DNA of 64,000 nt from an uncultured Clostridia bacterium (GCA_937880755.1 CALGRX010000021.1:114948-178947), one strand, 5' to 3'. Counted from the first letter of the stretch, positions 8,468-17,824 are shown. Notes: generated from the sequence alone by a model not told the origin. Numbers and translations: made by a program.

Positions 8468-8791
8468 ATGGAAGATAAAGTATGTTGCGTAACTTTTTAC
8501 GTAGACAACAAGACCGATAAGGACGTGGATTGCGTATACATCTGTGGAAATCATCCTAAGCTTGGCAATTGGAATCCTGCTAAGGCACTCAAAGTAAAGA
8601 AGGACAACGGCATTTTTAGAATTGTTAGAAGATTTGACGAAGGAACTACTTTGGAATACAAAGTACTTTGCAAGCCTAATTGGGAAGGCGTGGACAAAGG
8701 AATGTGGGGCGAAGAAATCGTCAACCACACCGTAGTCGTTGAGAGCGCAACAAAGAGTCCCGTTACCGTATACAATTGGCGTCAAAACTAA
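8468..8791 (+). CDS. stand-alone CBM20 starch/glycogen-binding protein
   Basis: A 107-aa protein made of a single CBM20 module: FYVDNKT near the start, VYICGNHPKLGNWNPAKA, the FEYK-like LEYKVLCK and a C-terminal VTVYNWRQN, with the conserved Trp residues of the binding sites. There is no signal peptide or catalytic domain, so it should be cytoplasmic. The start is set by GGAGG 8 nt before the ATG at 8468; a longer upstream reading frame lacks an RBS. The neighbouring amylomaltase-pullulanase suggests a role in binding glycogen or maltodextrin, but this is inference. Confidence 0.85.
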   Translation: MEDKVCCVTFYVDNKTDKDVDCVYICGNHPKLGNWNPAKALKVKKDNGIFRIVRRFDEGTTLEYKVLCKPNWEGVDKGMWGEEIVNHTVVVESATKSPVTVYNWRQN

Positions 8792-8815
8792 TAGGGGTTA
8801 GACCAATCAACAAGC

Positions 8816-8851
8816 AATACGTCTCGTCAATCGACGGGCCGTATTTTTTTT
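8816..8851 (+). terminator. terminator after the CBM20 gene
   Basis: An imperfect 13-bp stem (AATACGTCTCGTC with GACGGGCCGTATT, one mismatch) and an AATC loop, followed by eight T residues. Confidence 0.85.
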
Positions 8852-8883
8852 GTGGGAAGTACCAACCGCTTCAAAATAGGGTA

Positions 8884-8912
8884 TTGTCAACTATTTTTAT
8901 TTATGTTATAAT
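8884..8912 (+). promoter_or_regulatory. promoter of the GH36 gene
   Basis: TTGTCA (8884-8889), a 17-bp spacer and TATAAT (8907-8912), 26 nt upstream of the start codon. Confidence 0.8.
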
Positions 8913-8938
8913 AATTAAAATATAATGTGGAGAGAGTT

Positions 8939-10582
8939 ATGCTAGAAAACTATTATTTACATATCAGATACAAGGACGGACGAGAAGTCAAAACCGCCAC
9001 GATGAGCAACGACGATTTTACGCTCAATTACGTCAAAAACAACGCCTGTCTTACTCTGAATATCAAGGTAAACATTCCTATCGAGATAGACAAGGTTTGG
9101 CTTGAAATGGAATATGATTTTGCACCCGGCGACAGGTTTTTTGCCAACGGCTACCAGTCGTGGACCGACAGCAGAGAGTTTACTTGCGACCAAAGAATGG
9201 CTGACCAAGGCTTGCTCAACAAGACGCCAATCGGCAAGATGTTAGGTATGATCAATTACGGCGACTACACGTGGGTTGAACAACCTAAAAAGAAAGGGCA
9301 ATTCCACTCTCACGGATACGCTTACGTTCGCAGAGGCGACGAGATAGATTTCGTAGGCTCTCTCAGCGACAAGGACGGCTACACCGTTATTCAAGCCGAT
9401 ATGAATGCCAACCGTATACGCATATACAAGGACGTGGAGGGCGTATTGATTGACAATGCCTACACGCTATTTAGTCTCATATCACTCAAGGGCGAGTACA
9501 ACGAAGTCTTTGACAAATACTTTGCAATGATGGGCATACCGAGACCAATGTATCCCGTCGTCAAGGGCTATACCACTTGGTACAATTATTACCAAAATAT
9601 TAGCGAGAGCATCGTGCTCAACGACCTCGAAAGCATTGCTTCCACGGGGCTTATCAACACCTTCCAAATCGACGACGGCTATCAGACCAAGGTAGGCGAA
9701 TGGAAGAGTATCGACAAGGTCAAATTCCCTAACGGTCTTGACGGCATTGTCAAGGCTATACACGCCAAGGGCTTGCAAGCAGGCTTGTGGATGGCGCCGT
9801 TTGGCGTTCAAAAGAACTCACAATTAGTGGAGCAACACCCCGAATGGTTTGTCAAAGGCAAAGACGGCAAAAAGTTGATATGCGGTGCCAACTGGGGAGG
9901 ATTTTACGCTTTGGATATTTATAACAAAGAGGTTAGAGCGTATATCAAAGACTGCTTTGCTTATTACTGCAATATGGGCTTCGACCTATTCAAGCTCGAC
10001 TTTTTGTATTGCGCTGCTATGGTGCCTAATTACAACAAATCTAGAGCAACCATAATGTACGACGCGATTACTTTGATTAGAGAATGCGTTGGAGATAGAA
10101 AGGTTCTAGGTTGCGGAACTCCGCTTATGCCATGCTTTGGCAGAGTGGAATATATGAGAATAGGCGCCGATATGGGGCTTAGTTGGAAAGAGGGCTTTAT
10201 CCAAAAGATATCTCATCGTGAGGACGTGTCGAGTCAAGGAGCGGTATATAATATCTTGTATCGTAGACACCTCAACAAGAGGGCGTTTATGTGCGACCCG
10301 GACGTCTTCACTATTAGGGATTACAACGTCAAGTTTACCCCTTCGCAACAACAACTTCTTGCCACTATCATCAAGATATTCGGCTCGGTTTTGTTTACCA
10401 GCGACAACGTGGGTAGATACGACGACACTCAAAAGAAACTATTTGCCGAGGTGATGAGCGAGTGCGAGATATGGGTAGAAGACGTCACCCAAATAGGCAA
10501 CGAGGTCACCGTCAAATATAGCGTAGACGGCGACGATAGAGTACTTAAATTTGATATGAAAAACTGCCAAAAATTATCCTAA
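8939..10582 (+). CDS. alpha-galactosidase, glycoside hydrolase family 36
   Basis: A 547-aa clan GH-D enzyme hydrolysing terminal alpha-galactosides such as melibiose or raffinose-family sugars. An N-terminal beta domain (about 1-190, with FFANGYQSW) precedes a TIM barrel. FQIDDGYQ marks the barrel start, the nucleophile should be Asp354 in FKLDFLYC and the acid/base Asp411 in IGADMGLSW. No signal peptide is present, so substrates must be imported. The ATG at 8939 is preceded by GGAGAGAG; a GTG 12 nt upstream is not needed. At about 550 aa it belongs to the shorter GH36 forms. GH31 or GH27 are less likely given the motif order. It shares a direction with the downstream amylomaltase fusion. Confidence 0.88.
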   Translation: MLENYYLHIRYKDGREVKTATMSNDDFTLNYVKNNACLTLNIKVNIPIEIDKVWLEMEYDFAPGDRFFANGYQSWTDSREFTCDQRMADQGLLNKTPIGKMLGMINYGDYTWVEQPKKKGQFHSHGYAYVRRGDEIDFVGSLSDKDGYTVIQADMNANRIRIYKDVEGVLIDNAYTLFSLISLKGEYNEVFDKYFAMMGIPRPMYPVVKGYTTWYNYYQNISESIVLNDLESIASTGLINTFQIDDGYQTKVGEWKSIDKVKFPNGLDGIVKAIHAKGLQAGLWMAPFGVQKNSQLVEQHPEWFVKGKDGKKLICGANWGGFYALDIYNKEVRAYIKDCFAYYCNMGFDLFKLDFLYCAAMVPNYNKSRATIMYDAITLIRECVGDRKVLGCGTPLMPCFGRVEYMRIGADMGLSWKEGFIQKISHREDVSSQGAVYNILYRRHLNKRAFMCDPDVFTIRDYNVKFTPSQQQLLATIIKIFGSVLFTSDNVGRYDDTQKKLFAEVMSECEIWVEDVTQIGNEVTVKYSVDGDDRVLKFDMKNCQKLS

Positions 10583-10600
10583 GCAACTATTACAATAATT

Positions 10601-10620
10601 GCACCGCCACGAGGCGGTGC
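10601..10620 (+). promoter_or_regulatory. GC-rich hairpin between GH36 and malQ-pul
   Basis: GCACCGCC-ACGA-GGCGGTGC, a perfect 8-bp stem with a 4-nt loop. No T tract follows, so it is probably not an intrinsic terminator. It may stabilise the GH36 mRNA end or act on translation of the next gene. Confidence 0.55.
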
Positions 10621-10640
10621 ACAACGATAAATTTACAGCT

Positions 10641-13600
10641 ATGAATTGTACACAATCTATCAACAACCAACGTATTAGTGGCATATTGATGCCGATTTCC
10701 GCATTGCCGTCGCCTTACGTAATAGGTACTTTTGGCGAGTCGGCATACCGATTTATAGATTTTTTAGTAGACGCAGGTCAAAGCGTCTGGCAAGTACTAC
10801 CGCTCGTGCCGACGGGTATGGGTGGCTCTCCCTATCAATCAATCAGCGCACAGGCTATCGACGTCAACTATATTGACCTAGAGGCTTTGCAAGAGCAAGG
10901 CTTGTTGACTTCTAAGCACTTGCAAGAGTTGAGAGCTATCAACGGAGAGAGGGTAGATTACGATAGACTTACTCCAATCAAGCTTCGACTTTTGCGCATA
11001 GCCTACGACAAATATGAGCCAACCCAAGATTATCTCGATTGGGTCAAGGGCAAGAGCTTTTTGAACTACGCAGTGTTTATGGCTCTCAAAGAGCAAGACG
11101 AAGCGCCTTGGTACGAGTGGCAATGCTATCGTATTTTTAACTTAACAGAGATAGAGCGTTACGCCGAGCAAAACGCCTACGAAGTGGGATTTTATCTTTG
11201 GACGCAATGGGTAGCGCATGACCAATGGCTCAAGTTGAGAAGCTACGCCAATTCCAAGGGCGTCAAGATAATGGGCGATATGCCTATTTACGTTGCCTTG
11301 GACAGCGTAGAGGTATGGAGCCAACCGCAAAATTTCCAATTAGACGACAATTTCGTTCCCAAAGCCGTAGCGGGCGTTCCACCCGATTATTTTTGCGAAG
11401 AAGGACAACTATGGGGCAATCCTCTATACGATTGGGACAAGATGAAAGAGGACGGCTTTGAGTGGTGGAATAAGCGCATTAGTCAAGCCTTTGAACTATA
11501 CGATGTGGTGCGAATAGACCACTTTAGAGCTATGGACAGATACTATAGCGTGCCGTACGGTGCCAAAAACGCCGTAGACGGCGAGTGGAAACAAGGCGTC
11601 GGCTTCGATTTGTTTGCCGATAAGCTTAGTCTTGACATAGTGGCAGAAGACTTAGGTCTTATCGACGACGGCGTAAGACGGCTTTTGTCCAAGACGGGCT
11701 ATTGCGGTATGAGAGTGGTTCAGTTTGGTATGGACGGCGACGTGGACAGCGACAACAGACCAAGCAACTATCCTCGCAAGAGCATAGCCTATACGGGCAC
11801 GCACGATAACGCAACCTTGATGCAGTTTATTAGTCTGAGCGATGAGGTACGCTTGTCGCAACTTAAGCGTAGCATCAAGGACGAGTGTTGTTTGTTGGAC
11901 GTAGCGTGCCAATGCGATAGTGTCAAGGATATTGCCGACACGCTCATAAGGTTGGTGTTGGCAAGCAGGTCCAACGTGGCTATCGTACCTTTTGCCGATT
12001 GGCTATATCTCGGTGGAGAGGGTAGAATCAATACTCCCGGTACGGTGTCTAACCTCAATTGGAGTTGTCGTATAGACTTCCCGAGCGATAAAGAATTAGG
12101 CAAGCTTGCCAAGAATATCAAAAAGATAACACGTCTTTTCGATAGAACGGGCAAGGTGGATAGACTACCAAAGACAAGGTTTGATTTGGGCGTCAACGTA
12201 AGTGGAAAAGCTACCAGCTTTGCCGTTTGGTCACCGCCTACCAATTACGCCAAGGTTAAGATTTTTGACACGGCTTTTGACCCAAACCCTATAGCTACGT
12301 ACGATATGATTAAGGACGGAGATATCTTTTGTTGCAAGGTAGCTCAAGACTTGACGGGCAAATACTACCTATACGATATTGACGGCAAAGAGTGTATAGA
12401 CCCTTACGCTCGAGCAGTCGGCGTCAACGGTTGTCGAGCAATGATCGTCGATCTTTCTCGCACCGATCCCGACGGCTGGGATAGGGATATATATCACGGC
12501 AACGCAACTCCGATAATATGGGAAGTACATATCCGAGATTTTAGCATAAGTATGCCCGATACCTTTGAGGTTAGAGGGAGATACGGCGGTTTCGTTACGG
12601 GAAACAAGACAATCTGTGGCAAGGCGTGTCTTGTTGATTATCTCAAGCAGTTGGGGGTGACCTACGTACAGCTTTTGCCTATCGCCGACTTCGAGAGTGT
12701 GGACGAGAGAGAATTTTGGCAACGCAATTGGGGCTATGACCCATGCAACTTCAACGTGCCGGAGGGCTCTTACAGTTCCAACCCTCACGACCCTGAGACA
12801 AGGATACGAGAACTCAAACAACTAATCTTGACTTTGCACTACAACGGCATAGGAGTAATTGCCGACGTAGTGTACAATCATACATACCGAACGGAAGACT
12901 CAAATTTCGAGAAGGTTGCTAAGGATTGCTATTATCGCAAGTTTGGCGACGGCAAGTTCTTCAACGGCTCGGGGTGTGGCAACGAGATTGCCACAGAAAA
13001 GCCTATGGTACGTCAGTTTATCATAGATTCGCTCACCTATTGGGTAGAAGAATACCATATCGACGGATTTAGATTTGACCTTATGGGATTGTACGATATA
13101 GATACCGTAGTTGCGATACGAGATAGACTTGACGAGTTGGAGAGCAAACTCGGCAAGAGGCTTTTGTCGTACGGCGAACCGTGGTGGGCGTTGCCTCCGG
13201 CACCTTGGATAGTGCCTGCCGACACTTCCAATCTGTCTCTATTGCCCGACAAAGTAGGGGTGTTCAATTCTTCGTATCGTGACGGTCTGAGGGGCGACAA
13301 CCATCTATCACGAGGCTTTTTACAAGGAATGGCGGTGTCGTTGAGTGCTGTTATGAGCGGAATAGAAGGCGCGAGCGACAAGCGTGAGGGCGTAGTTTTC
13401 AAGCTCAATAGTCCAAGCCAAAACGTATGCTATATGTCAGCGCACGACAACTATACTTTGTACGACCAACTCAAGGCGACTATGCCTAACGAGAGAGAAA
13501 TCAAGATTGCCACCAAGTTCGGCGCATTTTTCGTGATGAGTTCGTTGGGACTTGCCTTTATGCAGGCGGGCGAAGAGTTTTGTCGTACCAAGCAAATGAA

Positions 13601-13982
13601 CGACAACAGCTACAATGCGGGCGACGATATCAACGCTTTGGATTGGAATAGAAAGGACGCCTATTGCGATATATCCGACTATTATCAAGGGCTTATCCGT
13701 ATCCGAAGACACAACCCCGTATTCCGCAATCTATCTACGGCAAAAGAGCACTTCGAGTGGCTTGCCGTGCGTTCGGCGTGGGGTGCTCTTGCTTACCGCA
13801 TAGGCGACTATATCTATATTGCCAATCCTACCGATGGCGACGCCTACGTGGATTTGACGCAGTTTGGACAATTAGAGAGGCTGGCAGATATAGATACCGC
13901 CAATCTCTATTGCATAGACAAACTTAGCAAAGATATCAAAATCCCTGCCAAAAACCTTGCAATTTTGCGTAAGATAAACTAA
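10641..13982 (+). CDS. fusion of 4-alpha-glucanotransferase (MalQ, GH77) and type I pullulanase (GH13)
   Basis: A 1113-aa two-enzyme protein. Residues 1-500 are an amylomaltase that disproportionates maltodextrins, with nucleophile Asp293 (VRIDHFRAM), acid/base Glu336 (VAEDLG) and Asp389 (GTHDNA). From about residue 513 a CBM48-like domain and a GH13 barrel follow, with NWGYDPCNFNVPEGSYS (the YNWGYDP pullulanase motif), ADVVYNHT, nucleophile Asp813 (GFRFDLMG), acid/base Glu846 (YGEPWW) and Asp936 (SAHDNYTL). All six catalytic residues are present, so both halves should work, debranching and rearranging alpha-glucans in one cytoplasmic polypeptide. No signal peptide is seen. The ATG at 10641 is preferred; a TTG at 10599 would place the hairpin inside the coding region. 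Confidence 0.92.
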   Translation: MNCTQSINNQRISGILMPISALPSPYVIGTFGESAYRFIDFLVDAGQSVWQVLPLVPTGMGGSPYQSISAQAIDVNYIDLEALQEQGLLTSKHLQELRAINGERVDYDRLTPIKLRLLRIAYDKYEPTQDYLDWVKGKSFLNYAVFMALKEQDEAPWYEWQCYRIFNLTEIERYAEQNAYEVGFYLWTQWVAHDQWLKLRSYANSKGVKIMGDMPIYVALDSVEVWSQPQNFQLDDNFVPKAVAGVPPDYFCEEGQLWGNPLYDWDKMKEDGFEWWNKRISQAFELYDVVRIDHFRAMDRYYSVPYGAKNAVDGEWKQGVGFDLFADKLSLDIVAEDLGLIDDGVRRLLSKTGYCGMRVVQFGMDGDVDSDNRPSNYPRKSIAYTGTHDNATLMQFISLSDEVRLSQLKRSIKDECCLLDVACQCDSVKDIADTLIRLVLASRSNVAIVPFADWLYLGGEGRINTPGTVSNLNWSCRIDFPSDKELGKLAKNIKKITRLFDRTGKVDRLPKTRFDLGVNVSGKATSFAVWSPPTNYAKVKIFDTAFDPNPIATYDMIKDGDIFCCKVAQDLTGKYYLYDIDGKECIDPYARAVGVNGCRAMIVDLSRTDPDGWDRDIYHGNATPIIWEVHIRDFSISMPDTFEVRGRYGGFVTGNKTICGKACLVDYLKQLGVTYVQLLPIADFESVDEREFWQRNWGYDPCNFNVPEGSYSSNPHDPETRIRELKQLILTLHYNGIGVIADVVYNHTYRTEDSNFEKVAKDCYYRKFGDGKFFNGSGCGNEIATEKPMVRQFIIDSLTYWVEEYHIDGFRFDLMGLYDIDTVVAIRDRLDELESKLGKRLLSYGEPWWALPPAPWIVPADTSNLSLLPDKVGVFNSSYRDGLRGDNHLSRGFLQGMAVSLSAVMSGIEGASDKREGVVFKLNSPSQNVCYMSAHDNYTLYDQLKATMPNEREIKIATKFGAFFVMSSLGLAFMQAGEEFCRTKQMNDNSYNAGDDINALDWNRKDAYCDISDYYQGLIRIRRHNPVFRNLSTAKEHFEWLAVRSAWGALAYRIGDYIYIANPTDGDAYVDLTQFGQLERLADIDTANLYCIDKLSKDIKIPAKNLAILRKIN

Positions 13983-13987
13983 AAAAA

Positions 13988-14003
13988 GTCGATACGTATC
14001 GCA
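13988..14003. repeat. copy 1 of the GTCGATACGTATCGAC palindrome
   Basis: Contains the perfect 12-mer CGATACGTATCG just after the malQ-pul stop. Further copies are at 25470-25485 and 55900-55915, and the core also occurs at 18144-18155. Confidence 0.7.
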
Positions 14004-14023
14004 CAAAACGTATTTTTAGTAAG

Positions 14024-14055
14024 CAAAAAGCCCTGCTATCCGGCAGGGCTGATTT
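14024..14055. terminator. bidirectional terminator between malQ-pul and the lipoprotein gene
   Basis: AGCCCTGC/GCAGGGCT, a perfect 8-bp stem with a 6-nt loop. Read on the minus strand it is followed by TTTTTGC, on the plus strand by GATTTTG. It separates two convergent genes. Confidence 0.85.
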
Positions 14056-14068
14056 TGTAGTTATCGGA

Positions 14069-15010
14069 TTATGAGATGGTCGATTTTATCACGTCTTGGT
14101 CGATGGTGTATTGCGCCTTATTATAGGTCAATACGCTCTTGCAAGTTTGCTCGCACTTTAGCGTTGCAAGCCCTAGTGCCTTCCCTTGATACTTTTCGTG
14201 GCGTAGCCAAGAAGTAATCTTGAGCACGCCGTCTATCTCTTCTACTGTAAAGTCGATAGTCGTATCCATCAGCATCTCAAAGCTATCGGGACTACACGTC
14301 GTGCGATCGATAAATTCTTGCTTGGCAGCGATTTGTTGATTGGCTAGTACTTGAGCGGAACAGTCGAGAGCTATGGTGAAATAATACGTGCCGTCTTCGT
14401 CCGTATACACGTTGTCGTTGTGGTACTGAGATAGTATACTACGGTCGTTCATAGTATAGGTCGTCAAATGCGAAGTATTGTTTAGCATTCTGGAATTGCA
14501 ATCATCAACGTTGGTGTTGACGGTAAGAGTTCCGTAGCTTTTGACGTTGAAGTCAGCCATAGTGCCTTGTAGAGATTTTTTCTTTTCTACTATGTTCTTA
14601 TTTTTGACGTAATTATTAGAGTAGTAGTTAGTGCCGTCGAAGTATAAGGTTTTTAGGTCGTATGCTTCGCCCGGACCTAAACCATAACCTACCTTGACGT
14701 CGCGAGACAAAAACTTGTCGCCGTCTCTATACACTACGAAGTGAGAGCGTTGTTCGATAAATGATGTCTTAAAGTGGAACAACTCGTCACGGAAGTAACC
14801 CGTATCGTTTTTGTAGGTTTCATACACTTGTTGATATAGGTCGAATGCCGACGTGGACGCAACCTTGGTCAGCGTGGTATAATCAACGCCTTCGTACGAG
14901 CCTTTGATAGCGCCTTGTGGTAGTTCTTGGTCTAGGTTGCAAGCAACGAGTCCTAGGCAACCTAGAGCTAGAGTCAATATTATTGCAATGGATATTAGTT
15001 TAGTCTTCAT
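14069..15010 (-). CDS. putative lipoprotein of unknown function
   Basis: A 313-aa protein I do not recognise. It starts with a lipoprotein signal peptide: charged MKTK, a hydrophobic stretch and the lipobox LVAC with the lipidated Cys at residue 24, so it should be anchored outside the membrane. The rest is soluble, with many Tyr, Asp and Asn residues, two YSNNY-like segments and no obvious enzyme motif. It is preceded by a perfect AGGAGG RBS and a sigma-A type promoter (15027-15055), and ends at a bidirectional terminator, so it is a single-gene unit. It is divergent from the HtrA-like protease gene. Confidence 0.75.
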   Translation of the reverse strand: MKTKLISIAIILTLALGCLGLVACNLDQELPQGAIKGSYEGVDYTTLTKVASTSAFDLYQQVYETYKNDTGYFRDELFHFKTSFIEQRSHFVVYRDGDKFLSRDVKVGYGLGPGEAYDLKTLYFDGTNYYSNNYVKNKNIVEKKKSLQGTMADFNVKSYGTLTVNTNVDDCNSRMLNNTSHLTTYTMNDRSILSQYHNDNVYTDEDGTYYFTIALDCSAQVLANQQIAAKQEFIDRTTCSPDSFEMLMDTTIDFTVEEIDGVLKITSWLRHEKYQGKALGLATLKCEQTCKSVLTYNKAQYTIDQDVIKSTIS

Positions 15011-15026
15011 AACTTCCTCCTATAAT

Positions 15027-15055
15027 ATTAAAGCATATTATTGTTCTAAGGTCAA
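15027..15055 (-). promoter_or_regulatory. promoter of the lipoprotein gene
   Basis: Minus-strand TTGACC (15055-15050), a 17-bp spacer and TTTAAT (15032-15027). Confidence 0.65.
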
Positions 15056-15241
15056 GAGGAGAAAAGCAACGTTATTTTTGTGCAAAACGCATCGTTTTGT
15101 ATAGGTAAATATTGAGTAAAAAAAGATTGGATAAAGGGTTTTTTAATAAATCTTTAAGGCAATATTGATAGCATAAAGTCAGAAAAATCTAGAAAAAACT
15201 CAAAAATTCTATATAAACAATTGCTAAAAGAGGTGATTTGT

Positions 15242-16588
15242 ATGTCAAAAAAGTGGAAAATTGCCGTTATAGTATTGGTTATAATTGCGTTGTTTTCGTT
15301 GTGCGCTTGTCAACAAGGCGGATTGTCTGCCTACGAGATTGCCGTAAAAAATGGATTTGAGGGTACGGAGCAACAATGGCTCGAGAGTCTCAAAGGTGCT
15401 GACGGCGTGGACGGAACTAACGGTATTGACGGAAGCAACGGACTTAACGGCGCAGACGGCCAAAGTATAACGCTAGAGGACTTGGAAAAGTTGTACGACC
15501 AAGAGGTGCAAGAAAACGGCTATACGGGTACGTTCTACGAGTTTTTGAAAGACAAGTTGGGACTAACTATCAATTTTTCGACGGACGACAGCTCAGTGAT
15601 AGAGGACTGCTTGTTGTCTAGTGTCAGCGTTAGGGCGACCAACGATAGTGGCAGTGGTTCTGCGGGAGCGGGGGTGATATGCCAACTTGACAAAGACGCC
15701 GGAGACGCAATAATCATCACCAACTATCACGTAGTATACGACGAATCGGCAGCCGACGGCGTGTACGATAATATCAAAGTATATCTCTACGGTGGCGAGA
15801 GTACAAGCGGTGCGATATCGACCACCTACGTGGGCGGATCGATGAACTACGATTTAGCGGTGCTTAGAGTATCTTCCAGCGATATTATCAAAAATAGTTT
15901 TGCCAAACAAGCGACTTTTGCAGACGGATACCAAGTGGGTGAGAGAGCAATAGCTATCGGCAATCCGCAAGACAAAGGCATCGCCGCCACGTCAGGTATA
16001 ATAAGTCTTGATAGCGAAAAAATCAAAATTGCCGCGGTAGACAATAGCGCATACTTTGATATTCGCGTAATGCGTATAGATACGGCAATCAACAGAGGCA
16101 ATAGCGGCGGAGGATTGTTCAACGCCGAGGGCAAGCTCATCGGCATTGTCAATGCTAAGCACAACGAGACGTCAATCGACAACGTCGGTTATGCAATACC
16201 GATAGATTTAGTTCAAAAGGTCGTTGACAACGTACTTGCAAGCAGTGACGGAGTAGTGCGAAAGCTCATTATCGGTGTAAACGTTACCGCGCAAGACAGC
16301 ACTCTTGCCTACGACGCAGTGGAGGATAAGTATTATATAAAAGAAAGGTGTGTGATAACCGAAGTGAAAACAGACAGCCTTGTGAGAGAAAGCATACAAC
16401 TCAACGACGTGTTGAAGAGCATATCTATCAACGGCAATAGTAGCGATATCAATAGATTTTTCTACGTGTCCGACTTAATGCTTACCGTAAAAGCAGGCGA
16501 CGAAGTTGTGCTAACTGTAATAAGAGATAACGTTGACGTGGATATTGCCATTACCGTGACCAATCAAAATCTGGTTGTAGTCAAATAG
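15242..16588 (+). CDS. HtrA/DegP-like trypsin-type serine protease lipoprotein with collagen-like linker
   Basis: A 448-aa secreted protease. The N-terminus is a lipoprotein signal peptide with lipobox LCAC. Residues 29-95 hold YEIAVKNGFEGTEQQWL, a Gly-X-Y collagen-like run (GADGVDGTNGIDGSNGLNG) and GYTGTFYEFLKD, modules often seen in surface proteins. The S1C protease domain follows with His163 (NYHVVYD), Asp204 (NYDLAVLRV) and Ser288 (RGNSGGG). A C-terminal PDZ-like domain (about 335-448) ends the protein. It should degrade or refold damaged envelope proteins. The start at 15242 is chosen for AGAGGTG upstream. The substitution of the usual transmembrane anchor by a lipid anchor plus Gly-rich linker is unusual for HtrA. 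Confidence 0.88.
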   Translation: MSKKWKIAVIVLVIIALFSLCACQQGGLSAYEIAVKNGFEGTEQQWLESLKGADGVDGTNGIDGSNGLNGADGQSITLEDLEKLYDQEVQENGYTGTFYEFLKDKLGLTINFSTDDSSVIEDCLLSSVSVRATNDSGSGSAGAGVICQLDKDAGDAIIITNYHVVYDESAADGVYDNIKVYLYGGESTSGAISTTYVGGSMNYDLAVLRVSSSDIIKNSFAKQATFADGYQVGERAIAIGNPQDKGIAATSGIISLDSEKIKIAAVDNSAYFDIRVMRIDTAINRGNSGGGLFNAEGKLIGIVNAKHNETSIDNVGYAIPIDLVQKVVDNVLASSDGVVRKLIIGVNVTAQDSTLAYDAVEDKYYIKERCVITEVKTDSLVRESIQLNDVLKSISINGNSSDINRFFYVSDLMLTVKAGDEVVLTVIRDNVDVDIAITVTNQNLVVVK

Positions 16589-16625
16589 CTTGATAGTAAT
16601 TACGTTATACGCAGATTTTGTAAAA

Positions 16626-16669
16626 ACTATCTTTTTTATCGGGTGTTGCACTTGATAGTATAATTCACC
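16626..16669. repeat. 44-bp intergenic repeat, copy 1
   Basis: Matches 27368-27411 at 41 of 44 positions, with the last 29 bp identical. The core has GGGTG/CACC ends and an internal TATAAT. Both copies sit between the 3' ends of convergent genes, just before a terminator hairpin. Confidence 0.75.
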
Positions 16670-16680
16670 ATAATCAACAA

Positions 16681-16710
16681 AAGTCCGAGCATTGGCTCGG
16701 ACTTTTTGTT
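16681..16710. terminator. bidirectional terminator
   Basis: An 11-bp perfect stem AAAGTCCGAGC/GCTCGGACTTT with loop ATTG. T tracts lie on both sides. It separates the convergent HtrA-like and DUF2804 genes. Confidence 0.9.
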
Positions 16711-16726
16711 TGGGCAAACGTGCGTA

Positions 16727-17773
16727 TTATAGTAGCGTTGTTTTGTCTTCGGCAATACCTATCAATCCCGATAGTTCGTACTTCATGTCGTCATCATCTC
16801 TGACATAGCCCGACACTACGCCGAAAGGCAAGTAGTATTCCACCTTTGCTACGCCGACGTTGGGAGTCATAACGTAGGTGTTTTGAATTTCAAAGGTGAT
16901 ATTGACTCTATCGTATTGGTCGTACACTCGCCAAACTTTTTCGTTTTTTTCAAAGGTAACGGGTGGTAGTATTATTTGTCTATCTTGTAGCCAAACGAGG
17001 TTTTCGTTGTAATCATGTTGGTTGATTGATTGGTTGAGAGTAAGGTTGAATGCGATATAAATATCTTCGCCATTATGTTTGGTTTTGCCCATAGACGTAA
17101 GCCAGTCGTAGTGCGCACGCCTAGGATAATACCCCTTGTGGTCGTCAATTATGGCGACGGCGTCCTTCAAATCAATTCGTTTGCCGTCCTTTTCGATATA
17201 GCCTTGCGCGCTAAAGAAGTCCTTTTGAGTATACAACGGCATGTTGTCGCCAAAAGGTATGGACACCACGCTTGGTGGCGAGAGCCTAGTCAGGTCTACG
17301 CTATAAGCTAGGTTTCCCTTTTTGCCGTCGATTGCACAAGTAGCAGAGGCTTTACCCTTATCCATATCGTTCTTGACCGTGATGTTCATTGCTTTCGTTT
17401 TGATATAGGTCGTCGTGTCAATCAAGTTGGCTGCAACCTTCAGCGTGCGAGAGGTAGCAGGCTTTAGCCAAAAGTCGATATCGTGAGTTACGCGATCGAA
17501 GGCTACTATTATGCCAAAGCCCACTTGACCCATAGAATATATAGCCGATACTATGGCAAGCTCGTCGGTAACTATTTCCGTAGCTTCCCATTCCGTCAGC
17601 TTAAAGTCTTGAATAGGGCGGGTCATTCTTTTGCCGTAAGGACGGTAGCAATCTATCAAGTTGAGATTTTTAATCTCTTTGTCAAAAGTGCCGAAAATTG
17701 CTTGTCCTCTCTCGTCCACTATGCTTTCGGGTGGCGTAGTGGGTTGTCTGAGTTGAGAAATGCGCTCTTGCAT
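16727..17773 (-). CDS. DUF2804 family protein
   Basis: A 348-aa soluble protein resembling the DUF2804 family, whose function is not known. Supporting segments are the N-terminal TTPPESIVDERGQAIFGTF, the LTEWEATEIVTDE region and IIDDHKGYYPRRAHYDWL in the middle, matching the family's D-x-x-x-G-x-x-P...W pattern. The family is related to lipocalin-like folds. No signal peptide or membrane segment is seen. The start has a strong AAGGGGG RBS and a promoter (17796-17824). It is a single-gene unit, convergent with the protease gene. Family assignment is from memory of motifs and less certain than most calls here. Confidence 0.65.
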   Translation of the reverse strand: MQERISQLRQPTTPPESIVDERGQAIFGTFDKEIKNLNLIDCYRPYGKRMTRPIQDFKLTEWEATEIVTDELAIVSAIYSMGQVGFGIIVAFDRVTHDIDFWLKPATSRTLKVAANLIDTTTYIKTKAMNITVKNDMDKGKASATCAIDGKKGNLAYSVDLTRLSPPSVVSIPFGDNMPLYTQKDFFSAQGYIEKDGKRIDLKDAVAIIDDHKGYYPRRAHYDWLTSMGKTKHNGEDIYIAFNLTLNQSINQHDYNENLVWLQDRQIILPPVTFEKNEKVWRVYDQYDRVNITFEIQNTYVMTPNVGVAKVEYYLPFGVVSGYVRDDDDMKYELSGLIGIAEDKTTLL

Positions 17774-17795
17774 ATAATATCCCCCTTATAAGTTT

Positions 17796-17824
17796 AGTTT
17801 AGCAACTAAAACATCCACTGTCAA
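17796..17824 (-). promoter_or_regulatory. promoter of the DUF2804 gene
   Basis: Minus-strand TTGACA (17824-17819), a 17-bp spacer and TAAACT (17801-17796). Confidence 0.65.
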
